Positions 8,445 through 16,796 of a stretch of DNA of 64,000 nucleotides are shown here, piece by piece (position 1 is the first letter of the stretch; every line of letters starts with the position of its first letter). The notes under the pieces were generated by a model, which was given only the letters and a program-made list of their open reading frames with translations, did not search any database and was not told the origin of the DNA. The translations under genes were made by a program, and so were the position numbers. The DNA lies in NCBI GenBank assembly GCA_965224205.1, contig CBDCYN010000038.1:62001-126000 (forward strand). Reading direction: 5' to 3'. The DNA is from CBDCYN01 sp965224205 (GTDB lineage: Bacteria > Planctomycetota > Phycisphaerae > Phycisphaerales > Phycisphaeraceae).

Positions 8445-9893
8445 CTAAAAACCCCCGAACTCGTCTTCGAAGATAAAGAACCGGCCGTTCACGCTGGCCT
8501 TGCGACTCACGCCGCCTTCGTCACGCCCATCGCCATCGACATCCCCGAAGGCGATCGCGGTGGCATAGAAACTCGAACCCCAGCCGGCACCGCCGCTGTG
8601 GATCGTCTGAAAGCTTGCAAGCTCGTCTTCGACGATGAAGTACCGCCCGTTGCCACCGGCCAGGCGGCTGACCCCGATCTCGTCGCGGCCGTCGCCATCG
8701 ACGTCCCCGAACGCGATCCCGGTCGCGTAGTAGCCTGACCCCCAGCCCGAGCCGCCGCTGTGGATCGTGCCAAAGCCCGAAAACTCGTCTTCGAGGATAA
8801 AGAACCGACCGTTGACGCTGGCCTTGCGGCTGACCCCGATCTCGTCGCGGCCGTCGCCATCGACGTCCCCAAACGCGATCCCGGTCGCGTAGAAGCCTGA
8901 GCCCCAGCCCGAGCCGCCGCTGTGGAGTGTGCTAAAGCCCGAGAGCTCGTCTTCGAGGATAAAGAACCGGCCGTTGACACTGGCCTTGCGGGTTACGCCC
9001 ACTTCATCTCTCCCGTCCCCGTCGACGTCCCCGAACGCGATGTCGGTGGCATAAAAGCCCGAGCCCCAGCCCGAACCACCGCTGTGGATGGTGCTAAAGC
9101 CCGAGAACTCGTCTTCGAGGATGAAGAACCGGCCGTTGGTACTGGCCTGGCGGGTTACACCCACCTCGTCGCGGCCGTCACCGTCGACGTCCCCAAACGC
9201 GATCGCGGTGGCATGGAAGCCTGAGCCCCAGCCCGAACCACCGCTGTGGAGGTTAAAGAAGCCCGAAAGGGCGTCTTCAAGGATAAAGAACCGACCGTTG
9301 ACACTGGCCTTGCGGGTCACCCCGACCTCGTCACGACCGTCCCCATCGACGTCCCCGAACGCGATGTCAGTGGCATAAAAGCCCGAACCCCAGCCCGCGC
9401 CGCCGCTGTGGAGCAGGGCATAGCCCGCGTTGGCGTCGTCGAAGATAAAGAACCGGCCGTTGACACTGGCCTTGCGGGTGACGCCCACTTCATCTCTCCC
9501 GTCCCCGTCAACGTCCCCAAACGCGATCGAGGTAGCGTAGAAGCTCGAGCCCCAGCCCGAACCCCCGCTGAAGTCCGATGAGTGGTTGCGAGTCATGGAT
9601 TGCAGCACCTCGTTAAGCTCTGCGGGGATCTCCACACGGTCGTCTTCCCCCTCGCTTTGAGGCTCGGAAAAAGACGCGACCGAAGCGGAGACCTCGGTTT
9701 CGTTCAGGATCGGGTCGCTGGCTGCAGATAGCGCGACGGATGACATCAACACCCGGCCTTCGAGCATTTCCATCACCATCGGGTCATACGTGGATGAGGC
9801 CGCCCCTAACTTCCTGGCACGCCTCTTGTTCAGACCGCTCCATAGCATCCTTCGCCAACTATTTCTCGATCGTGTGCGTTTCGATTCCGACAT
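8445..9893 (-). CDS. LEPR-XLL-like surface protein of seven identical-length FG-GAP repeats
   Basis: A 482-residue protein. Near residue 40 is MLEGRVLMSS, a variant of the planctomycete LEPR-XLL motif thought to mark exported proteins. Residues from about 115 to the end consist of seven tandem 54-residue units, each GGSGWGS.FYAT.IAFGDVDGDGRDE.GV.R...NGR.FI, with the last unit ending five residues early at the stop. The Asp-rich DVDGDGRDE loop is the Ca-binding loop of FG-GAP/VCBS repeats, and seven such repeats are what a seven-bladed beta-propeller needs. The start chosen (ATG at 9893) has GGAAAGG upstream; a GTG at 9944 in the same frame is less likely. It may mediate adhesion or carbohydrate binding. 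The near-identity of the units points to recent amplification. Confidence 0.8.
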   Translation of the reverse strand: MSESKRTRSRNSWRRMLWSGLNKRRARKLGAASSTYDPMVMEMLEGRVLMSSVALSAASDPILNETEVSASVASFSEPQSEGEDDRVEIPAELNEVLQSMTRNHSSDFSGGSGWGSSFYATSIAFGDVDGDGRDEVGVTRKASVNGRFFIFDDANAGYALLHSGGAGWGSGFYATDIAFGDVDGDGRDEVGVTRKASVNGRFFILEDALSGFFNLHSGGSGWGSGFHATAIAFGDVDGDGRDEVGVTRQASTNGRFFILEDEFSGFSTIHSGGSGWGSGFYATDIAFGDVDGDGRDEVGVTRKASVNGRFFILEDELSGFSTLHSGGSGWGSGFYATGIAFGDVDGDGRDEIGVSRKASVNGRFFILEDEFSGFGTIHSGGSGWGSGYYATGIAFGDVDGDGRDEIGVSRLAGGNGRYFIVEDELASFQTIHSGGAGWGSSFYATAIAFGDVDGDGRDEGGVSRKASVNGRFFIFEDEFGGF

Positions 9894-10618
9894 AGTGAAA
9901 CCCTTTCCGAAAAAAATGAGGTTAACAACCCTTCGCGAGAACACGTGTCCTCGCTGACTTGACTGTCTTTAAGGAAGGCGATGGACGGCACCTTCCGTTA
10001 TTGTGAGAAAACCCTGGTGCCAACGAACACGCCGATGAGACGCATACTCTGCCGCGATATGCGATCGAGGCGATCGTCGAAAATCATCCTGTTTATGGGG
10101 CCTCCCGGAATAAGAGACTAATTGAGCCTATCCATCATCCTTGATTTTGTTTATCACAACACAGCCCACCCAAATGCGTATTTATCGGGACGTTTGCCAA
10201 GAAAACGGCTCCGTCTTGTTGATTGAATCGATTGATGACCTGACTATTCAGAGATACCCATGAAATCGAGATTTCTTGCGCCAACCCGATTTAAAAAAAA
10301 TTAGCCTCAAATCGGGTCGAGTATCCCCCCCTCACGCCGCCGCGGTTCATTCACTGAAACGCAACGACGAAAGCGTCCCGATGGGGCGTTGGGATTCCAC
10401 AACAGGGGCAGGGGGGTTAACCAGGGGCAGGGGGGTTAACCAAGAAGAAGAGGTTTGCGCCGCGTTGTCTGCCTTCAACAATGATCTTTAACGAGAATAG
10501 ACCCGTCTTGCGCCCATGGGCTTGCCCAAGCCAGAATTTGAGGGTTAGTTATGAATAGACCGATGCAAGCTCTGCCCACTGATTGATAAAACCAAGGCTC
10601 ATCCTCATTTAACGAGCC
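9894..10618. other. Long intergenic region with a 19-base tandem duplication
   Basis: About 725 bases between divergent genes. An open frame at 10276-10491 has no ribosome-binding site or recognisable features and was not accepted. A perfect 19-base tandem repeat lies at 10403-10440. The right end leads into the TATAAT at 10619. Confidence 0.4.
10403..10440. repeat. 19-base perfect tandem duplication
   Basis: CAGGGGCAGGGGGGTTAAC occurs twice head to tail (10403-10421 and 10422-10440). It is G-rich on the plus strand, within a non-coding stretch. Confidence 0.85.
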
Positions 10619-10624
10619 TATAAT
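10619..10624 (+). promoter_or_regulatory. Candidate -10 box of the VWA gene
   Basis: A perfect TATAAT lies 58 bases before the chosen start codon at 10682. No good -35 is found at standard spacing. Confidence 0.4.
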
Positions 10625-10681
10625 AAATCGCGTCCTATGAAGGGCAACGCCGGCCTGGAAGGACGCGTTAAGGAGCGCAAC

Positions 10682-11747
10682 GTGTTGATGGGACTACATT
10701 TTTCGCAATCCACCCAACCGTCTAAGCCCCCCCATGGCCGCGGTGACGACCCCCAAGACCGTCATGAAGCCCCCGCCCCCGTCGCGAGCGTTCAAGATGA
10801 AATCGAAGAAACCTTGTCCCGCCTCCTGCCCTGGGGGCTATCGATCCTGATCCACGTGGCCCTGGTCTTGGTGGCGATCGCGGTGGTCTGGTCGACGACC
10901 ACCCTCGAAGAGGTCGACGACCTGCCCACGCCCACGGTGACCCTCCAGGACGCCCCGCCGCTGGAGCTCAATACCGTCGTCGAACCCCGGCCTAGGGACC
11001 CCAAGCTCCAAGACGATGTCAAACGACCCGCCCCGCGGGCTGATACCCTCGATCCCCGTCAGATCCTCAACCCCCACCCGACCGATCAGCCGGTGCTCGA
11101 AACCGGGGTGTTCGGAGCCCTGTGGGGCGGGGGGCTGCCCGATGGGCTCACGGACGTGACCCCCGGCGGGGACACGATCTTCGGCCCGCCCGCTGGTCAG
11201 CTGCCGGGGGTCAAAAAGGTCGTTTACGTGATCGACGCCTCGGGCTCCTTGATCGACACCCTGCCCCTGGTCATCGATCAGCTCCAGACCTCGGTCATGC
11301 AGCTAAGCGACGACCAGTCGTTCACGGTCATCTTTTATCAAGACGACAAGACGATCGAGGCCCAGCCCGCCGGGTTGAAGCCCGCCGATCGGGCTACGAA
11401 GCAGCGGGTCGTTCATGTGGATGGCCACCGACAGCGGCCACATCATCCCCACCGGCAGCTCAAACCCGATGCGGGCGATCCACCTGGCCCTGCGGTACAA
11501 GCCGGACATGGTCTTTCTGTTTGTCCGACGACATCACCGGCCAGCGGGAGCACGAGATCGACCAGAAGGACCTGCTCGGCAAGATCGCCGGCGGCCAATA
11601 CCGGGCACACCAAGATCAACACCATCCAGTTCCTCTACCACGACCGCCTAGCGCGGATCGGGATGACCCCGACGATGAAGCTTATCAGCCAGGAGACCGG
11701 CGGGGACTTACAAATTCCTCGACGGCCGAGAGCTGGGGATCCAGTAA
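10682..11747 (+). pseudogene. VWA-domain membrane protein, interrupted by four frameshifts
   Basis: The readable product has a Pro/His-rich N-terminus, one transmembrane helix (LSILIHVALVLVAIAVVW), a Pro-rich linker and a von Willebrand A domain whose metal-site motif DASGS follows KKVVYVI. After about nt 11410 the coding signal moves through successive frames: frame 3 (MATDSGHIIPTGSSNPM), frame 1 from about 11523 (LSDDITGQREHEIDQKDL), frame 2 from about 11604 (TKINTIQFLYHDRLARIG) and frame 3 from 11706 (TYKFLDGRELGIQ, stop at 11745-11747). Each step is a +1 shift, as if one extra base were present. The gene is either a recent pseudogene or affected by sequence errors. The GTG start at 10682 has AAGGAG 6 bases upstream. 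An in-frame ATG at 10637 is also possible. Confidence 0.75.
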
Positions 11748-11877
11748 CACGTTTCCCGTGATCGTTACCAGCGGCCACGATCTTTCAAGGGCACTGGCTT
11801 AACACGCGGGTGTCCCATCCGCGCCTCACCCGATAATCAGTTTTGGATGACCCGCCAGCAGCGGGTTCGAACGCGGG

Positions 11878-11883
11878 TATAAT
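11878..11883 (+). promoter_or_regulatory. Candidate -10 box of asd
   Basis: TATAAT preceded by CGGG lies about 60 bases before the asd start. The -35 region is not obvious. The inferred transcript start would be near 11890. Confidence 0.5.
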
Positions 11884-11943
11884 GCTGTTCTTTTGGTCTT
11901 TTGGCCGTGAATACGAGATACGAGAAACCAAGGAACCGATACC

Positions 11944-13008
11944 GTGAACCGTTCACCGAACCAACAACCAACCGTCGCGATCGTCGGGGCCACGGGCGCC
12001 GTGGGTCAGGAATTCCTGGCGGTTTTGGACCAACGCGATTTCCCGATCGGGCAGCTGCGGCTGCTGGCTAGTGCCCGTAGCGCCGGCAAGACAATCGAGT
12101 TCAAAGGCCTCGCCCACACCGTAGAGGAGCTAACCGAAGACAGCTTCGAGGGGATCGACGTCGCGTTTTTTAGCGCTGGCGGGTCGATCAGCAAGAAGTT
12201 CGCGCCGATCGCCGCCGATGCCGGGGCGGTGGTGATCGACAACAGCTCAGCGTTCCGGATGACCGACGGCGTGCCCCTGGTCGTGCCCGAGGTCAACCCC
12301 GAAGCGGTCGAGGGGATCCAAATTGGCGGGTCTAATGGGTCCAAGGGCGCGATCATCGCCAACCCCAACTGCTCGACGATCATCATGCTGGTGCCGGTCA
12401 CCCCTCTGCACCGCGCCGCCGGGGTCAAGCGGATCGTGGTCAGCACCTACCAGGCCGCCAGCGGCGCCGGGGCCGAGGCCATGGCCGAACTCGAAAAGCA
12501 GACCCGTGAGGTCCTCGAGGGCCAACCACCCACGTGCAACATCTTCGATCAGCAGTACGCGTTTAACCTGTTCAGCCACAACTCCGCGGTCGGGGACAAC
12601 GGGTACAACACCGAGGAGATGAAGATGGTCGGCGAGACGCACAAAATCTGGAACCAGACCGGCCCTGGAGAGCAGGTCCCGGTCTGCGCCACATGTGTAC
12701 GTGTGCCGGTGATGCGGGCGCACGCCGAAAGTATCAATCTCACCCTCGAAAACCCACTCGAAGAAGACGAGGCGCGGCAGCTGCTGGCTAAATCCACGGG
12801 CGTGACCGTGATCGACGACCGGTCAGCCAACCGGTTCCCCACGCCGCTCGACGCGGCCGGTCGCGACGACATCTACGTGGGCCGGTTACGACGCGACATC
12901 AGTCACAACGGCCAGCCCGGCTGCGGGTTGGCGATGTTCGTGTGCGGCGATCAGCTGCGCAAGGGCGCGGCGCTGAACGCGGTGCAGATCGGGGAGCTGC
13001 TGCTTTAA
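11944..13008 (+). CDS. asd: Aspartate-semialdehyde dehydrogenase
   Basis: A 354-residue cytoplasmic enzyme that reduces aspartyl phosphate to aspartate semialdehyde with NADPH, the branch point to lysine, diaminopimelate, threonine and methionine. The N-terminal nucleotide-binding motif GATGAVGQEF is at residues 16-25. The catalytic cysteine is in NPNCSTI (Cys143). A substrate-binding histidine is expected in the C-terminal part (RVPVMRAHAE). The GTG start is supported by AAGGA 9 bases upstream and a TATAAT about 60 bases upstream. It stands alone, transcribed toward infC with a 430-base gap. Diaminopimelate supply links it to the peptidoglycan genes elsewhere in the window. Confidence 0.96.
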   Translation: MNRSPNQQPTVAIVGATGAVGQEFLAVLDQRDFPIGQLRLLASARSAGKTIEFKGLAHTVEELTEDSFEGIDVAFFSAGGSISKKFAPIAADAGAVVIDNSSAFRMTDGVPLVVPEVNPEAVEGIQIGGSNGSKGAIIANPNCSTIIMLVPVTPLHRAAGVKRIVVSTYQAASGAGAEAMAELEKQTREVLEGQPPTCNIFDQQYAFNLFSHNSAVGDNGYNTEEMKMVGETHKIWNQTGPGEQVPVCATCVRVPVMRAHAESINLTLENPLEEDEARQLLAKSTGVTVIDDRSANRFPTPLDAAGRDDIYVGRLRRDISHNGQPGCGLAMFVCGDQLRKGAALNAVQIGELLL

Positions 13009-13435
13009 CCCGTGACGGCGTTCATCAAGCACACACCGGGATAGACCGTCGTCCAATAATGATGATGCCTCTTCGGACGGGCCCGCCCGAAGCTAAAGGG
13101 CTTCAAGGTTTGGTTGAACACCACTTCGATGTGACGAGAAGATTCTAGGGAGTCAAACGCGTGCCCGACGCGGCGTTTTGATACGCGATGCGTCGATGCC
13201 GATCCCGGATGAAAACGGACATTTTTGGGTTCGACGGGTCTTGCACAACCCATGGTTTGCGTGTAACTTGACGATAGAAGGGATTATAGGGTCCCTGTTT
13301 AGATTCGCCCCGCAAATGGGCCTCAATAACTTGTTCATACGCCTTTTAACGCATGGGACATGCCGAACACGGGGTGAATGTCTGGTTACAGCCAGAGACC
13401 GGTGATGTCCTTATGTCCGTTTATAGGGCGTGTAT
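13009..13435. other. Leader region upstream of infC
   Basis: About 430 bases without a credible gene. It holds a minus-strand copy of the dispersed motif (13196-13215). A TTGACG at 13268-13273 lacks a -10 at normal spacing. Leaders of infC are often regulatory, but no defined fold was recognised. Confidence 0.4.
13196..13215 (-). repeat. Dispersed intergenic motif, copy C
   Basis: On the minus strand this reads TTTTCATCCGGGATCGGCAT, matching copy A at 7667 at 18 of 20 positions but lacking the TATAAA end. Confidence 0.45.
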
Positions 13436-13439
13436 GGAG
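13436..13439 (+). promoter_or_regulatory. Shine-Dalgarno of infC pointing to an ATC start
   Basis: GGAG ends 8 bases before the ATC codon at 13448-13450. It lies inside the alternative longer frame that begins with GTG at 13430, which argues against that GTG. Confidence 0.6.
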
Positions 13440-13447
13440 ATTTTGCC

Positions 13448-14125
13448 ATCGCTAGAGGACGATTCCGGCCCCAGCCCCGAGACACCGGTAAACAGCTGCG
13501 TGTCAACCATCAAATCCGCACTTCACCTGTTCGGCTGATCGACGAAGAAAACCAGCAGATCGGGGTGGTCGAGCTCGACGAGGCCCTGCGCCGCGCCATC
13601 GCCGCTGGGCTGGACCTGGTCGAGGTCTCGGGCAACGCCGATCCGCCGGTGTGCCGGGTCATGGACTACGGGAAGTGGAAGTACCAGCAGCGCAAGAAAG
13701 AACAGAAGGCCCGAAGCCACAGCAAACAAAGTGAGCTCAAAGAAGTCCGCCTGCGCCCTAAGATCGACGAGCACGACCTGAACATCAAGACCGAGAAAGC
13801 CCGCCAGTTTCTCACCGAAGGCGACAAGGTCCAGTTCACCCTCCAGTTCCGCGGCCGGGAGATGGCTCACAAAGAGCTGGGGATGAGGACGCTCCAGACC
13901 GTGCGTGAGCGCCTGGCGTCGCTAAGCCGTGTCGAGATCGAGCCAAGGATCTCCGGCAGGAGGATGACGATGGTGCTGGTGCCCGATCAGCGGTCGAGGA
14001 CCACGAAGTCAGAGTCGCCTCCTGATAAGCAACCCCAATCGGCCAGCCCCCCGCCGCCGTCACCGTCAGCCGCCCAAGCCGTGCCTAGCGCCGCGGGTAC
14101 GCCTCCTACACCCCCCGAAGAATAA
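13448..14125 (+). CDS. infC: Translation initiation factor IF-3 (probable ATC start)
   Basis: IF-3 binds the 30S subunit and checks the initiation codon. The N-terminal domain is seen in QLRVNHQIRTSPVRLIDEENQ, the linker is Lys/Glu-rich (KYQQRKKEQKARSHSK), and the C-terminal domain has KEVRLRPKIDEHDL and QFRGREMAHKELG. A Pro/Ser-rich tail of about 50 residues (PPDKQPQSASPPPPSPSAAQ) extends past the usual end. The start was set at ATC (13448), because GGAG precedes it by 8 bases while no suitable site precedes the GTG at 13430. Rare AUU/AUC starts are the known basis of infC self-regulation. The usual neighbours rpmI and rplT do not follow. Confidence 0.93.
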   Translation: MARGRFRPQPRDTGKQLRVNHQIRTSPVRLIDEENQQIGVVELDEALRRAIAAGLDLVEVSGNADPPVCRVMDYGKWKYQQRKKEQKARSHSKQSELKEVRLRPKIDEHDLNIKTEKARQFLTEGDKVQFTLQFRGREMAHKELGMRTLQTVRERLASLSRVEIEPRISGRRMTMVLVPDQRSRTTKSESPPDKQPQSASPPPPSPSAAQAVPSAAGTPPTPPEE

Positions 14126-14182
14126 TCGGTATGGAGTGGTGGGTACCGGTATCCACCCCACCGTTCACTCGAAAGTTCGGCG

Positions 14183-15019
14183 TTGTCTCCTGGCCCCACC
14201 GGTTTGACCGATAGGCTTCATGGTGGCATCGCGGGTCACCTGAGATACTATCTGCGGATGCGTCGCCAATCACTCGTACAGTCCGAATCCTTGAGGTCGG
14301 TAGCCGTCACCGCGGTGATGGCAGTTACGTTGGCGCTTTCCTTAGGCGGGGCGTACCTGCTGGCCGTGGCACGGACCCAACACCCCACGCTGGCACGCGT
14401 CGAGGGGTTGGCATTCTCGTTGCCCCCGTTTTGGCAACGCCAGCCGTCGAGTTTAGAGAACGGCCAGATCCGATCGGTGGCCCGGTACACCGACCCCTCG
14501 CAACAGAGTCGACATGTGGTGCTGGGCGCGGTCGTCACGTCGCAGGCACACAGGCCCGAATCAATGCTCGCGCCGGTGACGCGCCTGCTGCTCGAAGGCC
14601 AACCGATCGACCGCTGGCAGCAGAACAGCGGGATCTTGCGGTTCCGTGTCGGGGGTTTCATCGGAGCCAGGTACAGAGGGCTGACCCGATCGTCAGCCGG
14701 GGTGGCCCTGCACCTGGTGGCGGTACTGACGGAGGACGGCCACCAGTATTGGGTGGTCTACCTCCATCATATGCTTGATCAAGGCTCGTTGAACCTCGCG
14801 ACGGTGGTCCGCGACGACCAGCTGCTTCAAGAGATCCTCTCTAGCGCGGTGATCGAAAGGTCCGCGGGCGTGAGCCGATCGGGCGGGGACGCGGTGAACG
14901 GGTACACGCGTCGCGTATCCAAAGACCGCTCTGGGTCAAACTCATCCCCGACGCGGTACTTTGTACGCGATGCGTATAGAATGAATGAGAGGACGGCCGC
15001 GAGAAGGCAGATTTTTTGA
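14183..15019 (+). CDS. Single-pass membrane protein, function unknown
   Basis: A protein of 278 residues, or 253 if it starts at the ATG at 14258. It has one transmembrane segment (SVAVTAVMAVTLALSLGGAYLLA) near the N-terminus. The rest is predicted extracytoplasmic, with alternating hydrophobic strands such as YWVVYLHHMLDQGSLNLATVV. I do not recognise a family. The pattern of a strand-rich domain ending in ...LLQEILSSAVI resembles part of the downstream gene product, so both may share a small alpha/beta fold (weak inference). It follows infC by 57 bases and could be co-transcribed. The C-terminal 60 residues are low-quality, Ser/Arg-rich sequence, and copy D of the dispersed motif overlaps it at 14960-14980. 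Confidence 0.5.
   Translation: MSPGPTGLTDRLHGGIAGHLRYYLRMRRQSLVQSESLRSVAVTAVMAVTLALSLGGAYLLAVARTQHPTLARVEGLAFSLPPFWQRQPSSLENGQIRSVARYTDPSQQSRHVVLGAVVTSQAHRPESMLAPVTRLLLEGQPIDRWQQNSGILRFRVGGFIGARYRGLTRSSAGVALHLVAVLTEDGHQYWVVYLHHMLDQGSLNLATVVRDDQLLQEILSSAVIERSAGVSRSGGDAVNGYTRRVSKDRSGSNSSPTRYFVRDAYRMNERTAARRQIF
14960..14980 (+). repeat. Dispersed intergenic motif, weak copy D
   Basis: TTTGTACGCGATGCGTATAGA shares the GCGATG and GTATA elements with the copies at 7667 and 57296. It overlaps the 3' end of the preceding frame and lies 140 bases before the next gene. Confidence 0.3.
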
Positions 15020-15121
15020 CCCGCCACACGAGAGCTCACCCCCCGGTATCGGGCCCCTAAGCAAGCGACCGGTCCAGCCCGCCGGATCCGCGAAAAAACT
15101 GAACCTTGAGACCCTAGACGC

Positions 15122-16534
15122 ATGGACCCACGGATCCCGATGAAGGCCGCTCATCCCCTGATCAGGCGTGACCCGGCCCGGGTCAATGCGGGTATCGGGG
15201 CTTGGCCGGTCTTGGTCATGGCGCTGACGGTGCTGGTGCCCGCGTGGCGGTCGCAAGCCGCCGACGACCCCGCCCAGCTGGGCCCCCAGCGCTGGCGGGA
15301 GCATTCCTACGGGGTGTCGCTGGTGGCGCCGTCCTCAGCCCGTCTGCGGCCGTCGGTTTCGGGGGACGTGATCGCCCGGTTCGTGGGGGACTCCGGCTAC
15401 ACGATGGAGGTGTCGATCAAGAAACCCCAAGACCGCCTGGGGATCGTCGAGATGATCGACGAAGCGATCCAGCAGTTCGCCAGCGTTTACCCGTCGGCGG
15501 TGATCCTCGACAACAAGCACCTGCTGGCTGGGGAGAAACCCGCCGGGGCGGTGTACTTCCGCGTCCCGGACCCACGAGGCGCGTGGGTGGTCGGCCAGGC
15601 GTTTGTGCAGATCCACGGGCGGGTGTTTGTGATGCTGGAGATCGAAGCGGCCCAGCACGATTGGGGCCCGTTAGCCGGGTTGTTTGAATCGGTGGTGACC
15701 AGTGTCGAGTGCGAAGACCCCCAGCGGCTTCACCAACGCCGCCAGGAGCGGTTGCGCCGCGGACAGGAGTGGCTCGAATCGGTGGACCCCGGTCGGTGGC
15801 GGGCGGTGCTGGGCCCGGAACGGTGGTATCGGGTGGTGGAAAACGATCAAGACGTCGGGTACATGCGGGTTAGCCAGTATGAAGACACCCGGATGGAATA
15901 CGACGGGCTTCGGGTCGATCTCCAATCACGCATGCTGATTGGTGACCTGGCCCACGACATGATCAGCAGCTTCTTCTGTTCTAACGACGATCGGTACGAG
16001 GAATGGTCGATCCGGGCCACGGTGCGTCCAAAAAATGATCCACCCGATCTGGACGCTAAGAAACAGACCCGCGCCGGCCTAACGCAGGCCTCCTGGGCCG
16101 AAACCGGGATGCGATACCTGAACCGGATTACGGTCAGCCGGGAGGGGCCTTCGGGGATCCACAAGCTTGCGTGGGACCGGCCACCGGTCGGCTACCTATC
16201 GCAGGTCCACGCGTTCCTCACGCCCCAGTTATTAAGACCTTCACAAGCTGAAGTTAAATCTGCTAATGAGTCTGGAGAATCCAGTAAATCTAGAATGTTA
16301 GGATTTTATGTCTATAATCCGAACAGCCATAAAATAACTTACCGGACCGAACGTACTATAAAGGGTCAGGACGGTGGATACACGGTTTTATCTCGCCTGC
16401 GTCCCGAGTCCGGTCAACAGGTGTCGCATCACGACGCTCAAGGGCGTTTGTTGCGGCGTATCCTGCCCAATGGCAATCAGCTGATCGTCACAACCAAAGC
16501 CGAACTCGGGGCACGGTGGAAGTTTAACCGGTGA
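15122..16534 (+). CDS. Exported protein of unknown function
   Basis: A 470-residue protein with a signal peptide (AWPVLVMALTVLVPAWRSQAA, about residues 28-48). Residues 55-200 look like a compact alpha/beta domain that ends in the pattern VVGQAFVQIHGRVFVMLEIE...WGPLAGLFESVVTSVE, which is reminiscent of PsbP/Mog1-fold proteins (inference only). The C-terminal half begins at ERWYRVVENDQDVGYMRVSQYE and is strand-rich. No catalytic residues were recognised. Codons at nt 16229-16341 are strikingly AT-rich (SANESGESSKSRMLGFYVYN) compared with the rest of the gene. The start codon is the ATG at 15122, although an ATG at 15140 is also possible. The gene is transcribed in the same direction as infC and phoH. 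Confidence 0.6.
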   Translation: MDPRIPMKAAHPLIRRDPARVNAGIGAWPVLVMALTVLVPAWRSQAADDPAQLGPQRWREHSYGVSLVAPSSARLRPSVSGDVIARFVGDSGYTMEVSIKKPQDRLGIVEMIDEAIQQFASVYPSAVILDNKHLLAGEKPAGAVYFRVPDPRGAWVVGQAFVQIHGRVFVMLEIEAAQHDWGPLAGLFESVVTSVECEDPQRLHQRRQERLRRGQEWLESVDPGRWRAVLGPERWYRVVENDQDVGYMRVSQYEDTRMEYDGLRVDLQSRMLIGDLAHDMISSFFCSNDDRYEEWSIRATVRPKNDPPDLDAKKQTRAGLTQASWAETGMRYLNRITVSREGPSGIHKLAWDRPPVGYLSQVHAFLTPQLLRPSQAEVKSANESGESSKSRMLGFYVYNPNSHKITYRTERTIKGQDGGYTVLSRLRPESGQQVSHHDAQGRLLRRILPNGNQLIVTTKAELGARWKFNR

Positions 16535-16796
16535 CCCGGAAGTCATTCCCAAAGATGTTGAAATTGATAACTAAAAGGTAAAGAGTAACTTATCGCTTAT
16601 TTGAGACTAGCCGATTTATATCAAGACACGACGCGATGCGTAATAGATCACGAAATGGGCGGGCGGTCTCCGGCGAGGTGGAACCGATGGGCGCCCGAAA
16701 CACCACGAGGTTGACCCGATCGAAACCGCTTCGAAGAATCTTGTGTTGAAGAGGAAGCTAGTTAGCGAAGGTAACCGAGGAAAAGGATTCACGGGC

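Noticed and set aside
10276..10491. 71-codon frame in the long intergenic region
   Set aside because: It spans the 19-base tandem duplication, lacks an RBS and has no recognisable features.
11855..11880. GGTTCGAA motif resembling a tRNA T-arm
   Set aside because: No acceptor or anticodon stems can be formed around it; it is upstream of asd beside a -10 box.
13430..13447. GTG start for infC
   Set aside because: The Shine-Dalgarno sequence lies inside the extra codons and fits the ATC at 13448 instead.
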